DNA from: Engraulis encrasicolus
Taxonomy: Eukaryota > Chordata > Actinopteri > Clupeiformes > Engraulidae
Direction of reading: 5' to 3'
Assembly: GCF_034702125.1 (NCBI RefSeq)
Contig: NC_085867.1
Coordinates: 44,575,687-44,639,686, forward strand
Length of the DNA: 64,000 nucleotides
The translations under genes were made by a program, and so were the position numbers. Shown here piece after piece: positions 11,020 through 22,100 of this stretch (position 1 is its first letter; every line of letters starts with the position of its first letter). The notes under the pieces are model-generated. The model saw nothing but the letters and a program-made list of their open reading frames with translations, had not been told where the DNA came from and ran no database searches.

Positions 11020-13011
11020 CTGCAACAGAAAAGGGAAACGGGAATATGTTAAGACGAATCAGCTCAGGCCGGCACGACCACCTGAAGTTTTCTCTTTTTT
11101 TAAGAAAAACAAAAACTTCATCATCATCATCCCCTTGTTATGAATGTTCACTTCGTGGGCTGCCCCGTTTACGCTACGAGAGACGTGCTGCTGTATGGGG
11201 GCCTGTATAGCAGATTAAAGATCATATGAACAACTAGCAATTATCAGGAGAGGGAAAGAGGAGAAAAAACGAAATGAGAAATTCATGAATTCATTATTAT
11301 TATTAACTGTGGACGTTTAGCCAGCAAAAGGCTTCAGCTCAGTTCCTCCTGGACTGTGGTGGTCACAACTTCACCATAAAAGGAGTTCGCCAGGTCACTT
11401 AAAAGAAAAAGACTTCAGCTGACTTCTGGCAACTTGTTAAGTGACGTTTCAACAGAACCAAATGGGATTTCAACGCTCCTGCTTCTAGAGTAGGATTTGT
11501 TTTTTTTAACCTTTAAAAGGTGTATTGTCACCAGTGTGACGGGAATGTTTGGACAGTGAAAGTTCTATAGAATTTTGAGCGTCATACAATACAATTTGGA
11601 ATTTTAGAATCTTGCATTGTTCTAGAACACATTCCTTTTACAGAATGTTCATAAACCCACTCTTTTAAATGTTAAAGCCCAGCTTTTTGTGGCTTGGACA
11701 AGTGTGTCTCCATATGATCTTTAACTTGTTAAGGTCATTTCTCCTTACAGAGCGTGCACGATTAAGGGCAGGTGGGTGGTGTGGTATCATTTGAAGTTCT
11801 CTAGGGGCTTAAAAGAGAAAGCAAGCATTATGAGTTTAAATTAAGCAATTTTAAAACAAGGGGATCATTTATCAAGGAAATGAAAACCAAGGAATGGATC
11901 AAGAAAAAACCTCTGAAGTTCCAGAACTGAAATACAAGAAACACTAGAATAATAAAAACAGAGAAAAAGCACAATTACAAAAAAACACGACACTTTTGAA
12001 ATCAGTCTTTAGATTTCAGTTACTTTAAGCCCTGCAAGTAAGAGACCCATTATCAAAAAACACACCGTTAACAAAACCATCAAAACATCAAACTTTTACA
12101 GAGCAAAATGGTTGACAAAGAGAAGCCCCTTCCTGTCTTTAGGCAGTTTAAGGCTGTTTTTTTGTTTATTTTTGTCTTTGTTTTCTTAGTGAGCTGTCGT
12201 TAGCTGAGCTGTGCTGGGAGTTGACGGGATGGGAAGGGAGATAGACCATACCACTGGACTGACACCGACCGGGCGCTCGCTCGCTCTCCTGAGCACTGTG
12301 CCAACCGGGCGCGCTCGGCACGGCTTGCTGACCCCGTCCTGTCCGCTATGACGCACGGACGGAACGGAACCGAACGCCCAGACATTTGTGGTCAGGTGAC
12401 ACACGTGACAGGTGAGACAGCACGTGAGGTGACGTGACGTTCCTGCAATGGAAGCTCCAGTCCCCAGCTGGCAGGACAGGCAACAAACAAGGTAAACAAT
12501 ATGAGAGTTAGGAAGAGAGGAGGAGGAGAGGAGGAGAAAAAAAACCCTTTAAACTGCTCCTTTAAACTCTTGAGGCCCACCGTTAGCAGTACTTTACCTG
12601 GTTAACATGCTATCAAGTGGCTAAATGCAATAGAACTCTATGAGGATTCACCTGTGCAAATGGCAGGAGGAGGAAGAGGAACAGAAAATCAAAAACAAAA
12701 ACATAACAAAGGTCTACAGAAAAACACTTACGTTTTCCTGAAAGCTTTACAAAAAAAAAAGTGAACCTTAAAAAAACAAAATTAACAAACCAAAACAAAA
12801 CTAGAGGTAAAACCTCTATACCAAAATGATTAGCCATTAAAGATCTATAGACATTTCATTAGAGTTTTAGTATCCAAAACATATAAGCCTTGAGGCTTTA
12901 AAAGCATTTGTTTGTTTTTGCATTGTTTCCAATTCCTAGATTTATGTTGTCTATTGATCTTTAAACTGGGAGTGGTTTAACCAACGCTGGAGGCGGGGCT
13001 CTGAGTCTTAC
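11020..13011 (-). other. hnrnpdl: hnrnpdl intron 7 (within the 3' UTR), free of visible transposons
   Basis: This nearly 2-kb intron is bounded by a GTAAG donor and a TTGCAG acceptor on the minus strand. Unlike introns 2, 5 and 6, I see no MITE, SINE or long microsatellite in it. It holds a predicted cassette exon at 12598-12651. A second strong pyrimidine tract (about 12480-12550) leads to candidate acceptors near 12446 and 12470. Confidence 0.6.
12598..12651 (-). other. hnrnpdl: Predicted 54-nt 3' UTR cassette exon of hnrnpdl
   Basis: On the minus strand a strong pyrimidine tract (CCTCTTCCTCCTCCTG then CCATTTGCACAG) ends at 12652. It is followed by a 54-nt segment beginning GTGAATCCTCATAGAG and ending GTTAACCAG, then the donor GTAAAGT. 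Both splice sites match consensus well. If included, the last exon junction would sit 104 nt after the stop codon, which should mark the mRNA for nonsense-mediated decay. HNRNPDL is known in mammals to regulate itself by alternative 3' UTR splicing, so this is probably the same switch. Exon use is inferred, not observed. Confidence 0.65.
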
Positions 13012-13061
13012 CAGGAAGTGAGCTATTCGGAGTGGGCGGGGCCCTGTGGCAGGGGGCGGGG

Positions 13062-13132
13062 TCAGTAGGGCTGGTAGTTGTTCTGGTGGTTCCCGCTTTC
13101 CCGGGACGCTTTGCCATAGCTACTCTGCTGAC
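13062..13132 (-). CDS. hnrnpdl: hnrnpdl coding exon 7 (C-terminus)
   Basis: 71 coding nt ([20 protein letters not shown] then PY and TGA at 13064-13062), preceded by the acceptor CTACAG. The exon runs on 50 nt into the 3' UTR to the donor CCTG|GTAAG at 13012. The PY end is the transportin-binding nuclear localisation signal of this family. Confidence 0.92.
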
Positions 13133-14990
13133 CTGTAGACACACACACAGATACACAGACACAGACACAGACACAGACAGACACACACACATGCGCATAC
13201 ATTGGCATCGATTCAACTAACACACCTGGGGTGGTATTCCACGAATCTGGTTAAATAATAAACTGGATCCAAGTTAACCTTGAGGTAGTGGTAAGTGATC
13301 TTATAGAGGAACCCGCAGTCTTAATGATCTTAACAAAATGTTGCCAGCAGGCTAGCCGTTACCGGGATAAAGACCTGATGCAGGTTAACTTAGCCAGGTT
13401 CATCATTGGACCATCTTCTTGGAGTAGCCCCCAGCAATACAGAAAGTACAAACACATATAGATATAGATATAGATATATAACAGCATTTCAAGTTTATTA
13501 TCTGTGATAATTTCATCTCCTAAGAACCAAAATTATTCAGTCAATGCAATTACAGTAGCAGTCCTCCACAATACACATGCATAATAGCTCCATTCCCCTG
13601 CTGCTCGCTATGAAGACACCATGCCAGGGGAGGGCGCTGTGGGGTAGTTGTGTATTCACCAGGGTTTCTGCAGGGTTCAACAAGTCTAAGCCAACGTCCC
13701 TCCCTTGCTCTCTTATTGTCGTCTAGAAGTGGCCCTTTAACCAGTTCCCCCACAGCCCAGGGTTGTCAGCATGCAAAGCTCAGGGTTCCCACGTCAAAAT
13801 TAAATTTCTATCCATGAGTTTCCGTGACACTGAAGTAGAATTTCCATTACTTCTCATAAAGGGAAATACCCTGAAAACGATGTCAGATGTTTTTCAAATC
13901 ACCATTTTCAGCCAACTCCCTTTAATATTTTTGGCATTCTACTGTAGAAGGTTGCACAATTTTAGGGTGGCAAGCAGGCCTCTAAATCAACTTTTTTCAT
14001 CAACAGCCAAAATGGCTAGCAGAGGTGAATTTTGCTAGCCAAACACACACTTACTAATGGAGCAAAGTGGCTAGTAAGGTGCCGTTTCCACGTAGCAGGA
14101 TATTTTTTTAAGCAGGGTTTTTTTTTCCCTCCTGTTTAGGTGTAAACGCAACATGTGGATAAAAATAAATCCTCCATTGTAACAAATGGGTTTCAGCCCC
14201 CTAAATTGGATATTTTTTTTCTCCTGCTTTTTTCACCTGGATTTTAAATATCTTCTACGTGGAAACAGAAGGCCAAAACCAATGCGAAACCAATACAACC
14301 GGGAGAAAAAAATATCCACATATAAAAATATCCAGCTACGTGGAAACAGCACCTAAGTTTTGCTTTCTACCAGCCAAACTGAATTTACACCATCAGCATT
14401 TGGCCGGTTGGCTGGAGTTAATTTAGAGCCCTGATGACAAGTAAACCGGCGTATATTGTCAGTTGTTATAACACTTCTTACTTTTGACAACTTTACAACA
14501 TATTCTCCTGACTGCACATGCAGAATGGCCAAATTCCATGACTGGAAAGAGCTCTATTGAATTCCAATGATATTCCAGGATGTGGCGCGTTATCTTGACA
14601 CTCTGGTATGATGACATGTCTGCAGCTATGGGCCCCGTTTCTCGAAAGCATCGCTGCTAACCAGTTAGCAACTTACTTTGTTGCAATGCAATTTCCCATT
14701 GGCAACATACTAAGTTGATAACTTAGTTAGCGACGATGCTGTTGAGAAATGCACCCCTGGTCTGGAGCTGCATCATCCCAATACCAGAGGACGGCAAAAC
14801 ATTCCAGCTTGAAACGTGTTAAATGCACACTTTACTTTCCTACTATCCCAAGTCTATTTTGCACTCTTGCAGACTTCTTGAGACCCTGGCGAAACCCTGG
14901 TTTGGAGTGTGTGTGTGAGCGTGTGTGTGTACATGTGTTTGGTGAGTTTGCAGGTCAAGCAGGCACACAGCCAAATGTAGCAGCGCACAG

Positions 14991-15023
<33 letters not shown>

Positions 15024-15236
15024 CACATGTCTGCGTGCAGGTGTGTACATGTGTATCTGTGTGTGCACGTGTCTGCATGCATATGTACGTGTGTACATGT
15101 ATATCAGTGTGTGTGAGTGTGTGTGCACATATGCATATGGTCATGAGTGTGTGCACGTGTGTGTCTGCGTGCATGTTGAGGTGCAGCTGGTAGCCATAGC
15201 CAGTAAGCGGTCTTGAGGGGAGAGCAGAGCAGAGCA

Positions 15237-15318
<82 letters not shown>

Positions 15319-15670
15319 ATGAGAGTGGAGCAGGACCCCGTTTCTCGAAAGCATTGCTGCCAACCAGTTAGCAACTACTTACTAGGTTGCCAATGGGAAA
15401 TTGTATTGCAACCAAGTAAGTTGCTAAATTAGTTAGCAACGATGTTGTCAAGAAAAACACCCCAAAGCAGTAGTGCACGTGTGCACACGTGTGTGTGTGT
15501 GTGTGTGATAACAGTGGAGCAGTAGTGTGTGTGTGCGTGCGTGTGTGTGATAACAGTGGAGCAGTAGTGTGTGTGTGCGTGCGTGTGTGTGTGTGTGTGA
15601 TAACAGTGGAGCAGTAGTGTGTGTGTGCGTGCGTGTGTGTGATAACAGTGGAGCAGTAGTGTGTGTGTGC

Positions 15671-15708
<38 letters not shown>

Positions 15709-18700
15709 TAACAGTGGAGCAGTAGTGTGTGTGTGCGTGCGTGCGTGTGTGATAACAGTGGAGCAGTAGCGTGTGTGTGCGTGCGTGCGTGTGTGATAAC
15801 AGTGGAGCAGTAGCGTGTGTGTGCGTGCGTGTGTGTGTGTGTGTGTGTGATAACAGTGGAGCAGTAGTGTGTGTGTGCGAGCGTGCGTGTGTGTGTGATA
15901 ACAGTGGAGCAGTAGTGTGTGTGTGCGTGCGTGCGTGCGTGTGTGTGTGTGATAACAGTGGAGCAGTAGTGTGTGTGTGCGTGCGTGTGTGTGATAACAG
16001 TGGAGCAGTAGCGTGTGTGTGCGTGCGTGCGTGTGTGTGATAACAGTGGAGCAGTAGTGTGTGTGTGCGTGCGTGTGTGTGATAACAGTGGAGCAGTAGT
16101 GTGTGTGTGCGTGCGTGCGTGCGTGTGTGTGTGTGATAACAGTGGAGCAGTAGTGTGTGTGTGCGTGCGTGTGTGTGATAACAGTGGAGCAGTAGTGTGT
16201 GCGTGCGTGCGTGTGTGTGTGCGTGCGTGCGTGTGACAGCATTAGCGGTAGCAATAGCATGCATGAGAGAGAGGAGAGGAGAGGAGGGTCAGCGTTCACC
16301 ATTCATGGCCTCTTGATCCCTGCCTCCCGATGCTCGCGGCTCTAAATGTACACGGTGGGGGTGGTTTAGACAGCGCCATGGAACTCAGAGTTGTGACAAA
16401 CTAGTGCTGCAAATAAAAGTCCATATGTATCGATGCAGCGATCCTACGGCCAAACATAGAATCGAATAGTATCGTATCGTGGGGCATTCGTAATTATTGA
16501 AAATAATCGAATCGCTGGCTCCTGCCCAATGCCCTATCGGAAGAAGAAAAGCAATTGGGAAAAAAACCCGAATCCCATCGGTATCGTGGGGCATTCCGAA
16601 GTATCGAAAACGATATCAAATTGTATCTGTGGTACAGGAAGTCGGTTGGTGACATGATTCATATGAATACAAATCATTCTAGGCAGCTGCTTCTTTTGGC
16701 TAAAGACGAACACAAAATCACTACATAACAAGCAAAGATGACATAAAATGAATTTTAAAATGCATTACGTTTTCCTTTACTGCACTTTTGGTGTTCAACG
16801 CTCACTTGCTGGAACTATGACTATGGAGATCGGATCAATGGAGAATGGAGGCGTGTTAAAAAGTCTGTGAGCAGCCATGTTTGGGTAAAAATGGAACATG
16901 GAGGTCAATGGGATTAGCCTAACTCTTAGTTCCATGGCTCTGGTTTTCGACAGACACTGGAGCTCTAGTTTAAAGTGACACTGTATCATTTCTGGATATA
17001 AGCTCATTTTACACCTCTCCTTCAGTTACAGGATTGAGTTTCACCTTTCTCCTGTTCTGTCAGTCGTTCTCTTAAAGCGATGGTTCGGAGTAGAATCACC
17101 CTAATGCCATTTGAACCGTGACACCCATCCACCTTTACACCCGAAGTGTTTTCTGCCGCAGGCTTACATCAACAGAGTTGCCGTGTTATTCGATGTTTAT
17201 TCCGGTTAGCTTGACTCAAGCGCATATGGATACTGGGCACCGTCTCCAAACTTTCCCCACAAAAATAACATGTCATGACACCAAACTTCTGCAGTAGCAC
17301 AAATATGGTCTGTACTCACGAAACGAAGCATTTGGAAGTTTGGAAATAGTCCAGGAGTTTATTATTATCAACACAAGCCGAATAGCTTCTCTGCTGCTAA
17401 AGCTGCGCCAACGTTACTTCCGTCATCTAAGACAAGCATGTAAGAGTCCTCAACGAAGCTCATAATATGCACAATGAAAAGTGAATTCAGCATCAGTATT
17501 GATAACGAAAATCCTTGTCTAATTGATAGTAGGTAAGATTTGAAATATCTTTTAAGTATTGCCTTGAAAATATAAGCCTTAATCACAATTCAGTGAAAAC
17601 TTTTTTAACACTCTCGTCTGGAAGTTTGTTGAAGACTTTTACGGGCTTGTCTCATATGACGGAAGTAACGTTGGCACAGCTTTAGCAGCAGAGAAGCTAT
17701 TCAGCTTGTGTTGATAATACTAAACTCCTGGACTATTTCCAAACTTCCAAATGCTTCGTTTCGTGAGTACAGACCATATTTGTGCTACTGCAGAAGTTTG
17801 GTGTAATGACATGTTATTTTTGTGGGGAAAGTTTGGAGACGGTGCCCAGTATCCATATGCGCTTGAGTCAAGCTAACCGGAATAAACATCGAATAACACG
17901 GCAACTCTGTTGATGTAAGTCTGCGGCAGAAAACACTTCGGGTGTAAAGGTGGATGGGTGTCACGGTTCAAATGGCATTAGGGTGATTCTACTCCGAACC
18001 ATCGCTTTAAGTCTGTTGATGCTACTTCTAGTTACACAGCTAGTAATTATCATCATTGCATTTTACAGGTCTGGCCAGCTGCTAGCCGACCCAAAATGAT
18101 CCGATGTCATATGCCAGCTTGGAGAAAAAATTTGCACCGTCAAGATGGTTGAAAGAACAGAAGAAAGGTAACACTCAAGTCATTTAACTCCAGGAGGAGG
18201 TGTAAAACCATCTTATTTCCAGAAATGGTACAGTGTTAATTTAAAAACATGTGTAGGTGAGGTGAGGTTGTGCTAGCCTAGCTAGACTAGCCTAGCATGG
18301 CGCGCTGCTTACCACTATAGTAGGTGCTGTCGTAGCTCTGGCCACCGTAGCCGTAGCCCTGGCCGTAGTTGTAGCCGGAGTAGTCGTAGCCTGTGTAGCC
18401 ATTGTAGCCCTGGCTGTAGCCGTCGCCATAGCTACCGTAGCTCTGGTCGTAGTAGCCACCATAACCCTGGTTACCATAGCTCTGACCTGCGGCGGGAGAG
18501 AGGGAGAGACGAGAGGCAGGCGATACAGAAGACCGCTCTAGTCAACTCAAGTCAACCATGTCGTCAGTTTCTTCCTATACACGGGTCCATACAAGGAAAT
18601 TCACATTGTGTTTCTCTCGGTCTCATACAAAGACATGGGGCATTTCTTTAAGTGAAGTGCCCTAGCTTGGCTAGAACGAGTAGCACCTTTTCCCCCCGTA

Positions 18701-19021
18701 TTTCACCAAGGAGTATCCAATCACTAGTTCAAAGTGTAATTAATATTTGGTGAAATCCGTGAAAAATGGGCGTTACTTGAACTAGCAAGGCTAGAAAACT
18801 TCGGTTTGGGAAATACACATAGACATGCACAGGACTGACATTTAACAAAACACACATCAAAGTGCAAGACAGGACTTCAGACAATGTAACAAGTAATAAT
18901 GAAGTAATCAATACAGTTGAAACTGTACAAAAATATAGTACAGGGGGAAGTTCAGAGTAATACGCCAACATGTCTGGTCTGGCAGACTTCACCCAGACTT
19001 GCCTTCAGAACGGATGTAGTC

Positions 19022-19107
<86 letters not shown>

Positions 19108-22100
19108 AATCCTACCGAGATAGACACATGGCACATTCAGGCCGACTGACAACCGTGCCGGTTCCAGTTCCCACACCTAATCGCAAACCAACAGGTTCAT
19201 CCGGGTAACAGTCACTTGCGGAGAAGGTTCAGAGCCCGATATGAACATGAGTGGTTCACAGATAAGCACTTCAGTGACTGGTGCAGGCACGGACAAGGGC
19301 ACCGTTCGGGGTTGAGTTTATCGACAACATCTAACTAAGTCAGTAACTTACTTAGTTGCAATGCAATTTCCCATTGGAAACCTAGAGTGCGTTGCAATAT
19401 GCGACCTTGCCTCCTCCACTTGCGCTTGTCTCCTCGTATCGCCTCCTGGCCCCTCCTCCGTGAAGAAAACGATAACGTTTCCCAGCTGTCAGCCTAGCCA
19501 CAACAACTTTTGAGGGACTGTTTTTCATTCACCATCCCAATGCAAATGAGAAAAAGACTCTACAATTGAGCTTTTGCAAGATATTGAAATATAATGCTGT
19601 TGTCAGTGATGTCATCATGACATATTACTTCCTGGTACGAGGAGAGAAGCAAGTGGAGGAGGCAAGGTCGCATATTGCAACGCACTCCTAGTAAGTTGCT
19701 AACTGGTTAGCAGCGATGCTTTCGAGATACGGGGTCCTGGTCGGCCTGAAAACAGTAGGAGATGGAGAGATACGAAGAGCGCACCAACTTTACCTCCCCT
19801 CCCGCGGCCTCGGAATCCTCCGCCTCCTCCTCGACCACGCCCCTGGAAACCACCCCCTGCTCCGGCTACGCCCACTGCGCGACTCTGCTGCTTCCTGTAC
19901 ACATCCTTAGGCTGCGCCACCTTGATCTCACACTGCAACTCAGACACAGACAAACCAGATTAATACGCCACCTTCAGATCACACTAACACACACCATAAC
20001 TCGTTTTTGTGTTGTCTAGTTGTATTGTTGAATGTGTGGGCACAAGCAAGTACATTCCTAGCAACTGCATTTTAATACTGTTGAAATGGCTAATAAACTT
20101 GAACTCTCGATTGGAATGGTCATTACCTTTCCTGGCTCGACATCGTGGTATCCGTTTAAATAAAATAAAATAATTAATATCTTTTTATTATTATTATTAC
20201 CTTTCCCGGGCCGACGTCGTGGTATCTGTTTTCCAGCAGTTTGGTGACTGGCTCCTCCTCTACGAACGTCACGAAGCAGAATCCTCTCCTCTCATTCGTC
20301 TTGGTGTCCACCGGAAGCTCGATATTCTCAAGCTGGCAGACAAAAAGTTGCAGTCATTTTGAAATTGAGGTGGGAAAATGTTATTATTATGATCAACATG
20401 CTATGCCATACGTCTCTGTACGTATAAAATGCTATTATAATAATTATTATTATTATTAACATGCTATGCTGCAAGCTACCTCTCCGTAGGTGCCAAAGTA
20501 TTCCCTGATCTGTTCCTCTGTGGTCTCGGGGCTCAGGCCTCCAACAAAGACCTTCTTAGGAGGCTCCTTCCCCTTCATGGCCTTCGCCCTCTTCGGATCG
20601 ATCAGCTTCCCATCCAACTTATGCTCCTTCAACTCCAGCACCTGTAGACACAGTTAACAGGTAAGAGGAACCAATCAACACACAGCAGGTGCAGGCGAAC
20701 ACCAATCACGGAGCAGGTAAGGGGTAAAAAGAACCAATCAGCATAGATGATGAACAAGCGAGCACAAATCAACAAACAGTAAATCCATAATGCATTTCTT
20801 CGGGTCGATCAGCTTGCCATCCAGGGGTGCTTTTCTCACCAGCATGGTAGCTAACCAAGTAAGCAAATTACTTGGTCGCAGTGCAATTTCCCATGAGCAA
20901 CCTTCTACATTGCTAACTGGTTAGAAACAATGCTTTTGAGAAACGAAGTCTAGCTTGCGCTGTTGCAGCTCCAGCACCTCCACACAGGTAACCGGCAGTT
21001 ACCATAGGAAGTAAGAGTTACATTGATATCTGTGATCCATTTCCACACAATAGCGGCTCATGGACCCTTTGACACACAGATTGTCATTGAAACAGATCCA
21101 GGAAGTGAGCATCCACACAGAAAGTGCCGAACGGGTACATGAAATTCATTTGAATTTGTTTTAAAGTCATATTTGTGCGTGTGTGTGTGTGCGTGTGAAT
21201 TGATGTGAGGCTGATTGCTGTGATGAAGTGTGTGCTGTATGTTTACTGCAATGTGCAACAATGTGTATTAGGTCTTTGTGTTTGTTTTTGTATTTGTGAT
21301 CTTATGCAAGATAACAGACACCGGGTTCAATTAAAGTAGTCTGCTCTACATCTTAGCTCGTTGTGTAGCAGGGGTGTAAAATCACAGCCTCCATGACGAT
21401 ACGATATCGATTTCTTAAAGCAGGGGTTTGATTATTTTTGATACTGAAGAATTCCCAACGATACGATACGATTTTGTCCAATTACTTTTCTGATTCTATC
21501 ATGTTATGCAGCTATGGCATTGGACAGGGGCTAGTGATTATATTATTGTTGATACCAGTGTTTCCCATACATTGAGGAAACTATGGCGGCCCGCCATAGT
21601 TTAAATTTGGCCGCCATAGTTTCCGAAAATGAAAAAAAAAAAAAAATGAAATTTTTTATTTTTATTTTTTTTTAAACTTTTTTTAACTTTTTTTTTTTTT
21701 TACGATTTCCGTTTTTCTTAAAACGATTTGAATTACGATTTCCTTCGCATTTTCCTCCTGGAGTAAATACATCCTATACAGAAAACCACAAGTGCTTGAA
21801 AGACAGAGGGATCAAAAGTCTAGTCAAGTTGTTGTAGTTAACTTGGGTTTGGGAGCAATAAAAAAAACCTTCAAAGAAGGGACAGTTGGGATGAGTTTAC
21901 TAACACTCCCCAGGCTTTGTTTTACAGTTGTAATGAGTTAGATGACAGGCCTTCATTGACACGGCAGAGGAGACATCGGGCTGCATATAGAAATGAATGT
22001 GTAATGAATGTGAATATAGACATAAATGTGTAATATGTTGTTCAGCCCTTTTAATGGGAAGAATTTTGAAAAACTGTCCCTGTGACCAGCACCCCTCATG

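Noticed and set aside
12186..12580. Minus-strand frames of 60-72 codons in hnrnpdl intron 7
   Set aside because: No homology or coding pattern; they lie in the 3' UTR intron.
14843..16302. Long open frames (up to 298 codons) rich in His-Thr or Cys-Val
   Set aside because: They are translations of (GT)n and the GATAACAGTGG minisatellite on both strands; no unique protein sequence.
20480..20643. Possible 2-nt insertion at the start of hnrnpdl exon 3 causing a frameshift
   Set aside because: Suspected on first reading, but the coordinates require CTACAG|GTGCTGGAG with no extra bases; the exon is 162 nt and the whole coding sequence stays in frame.
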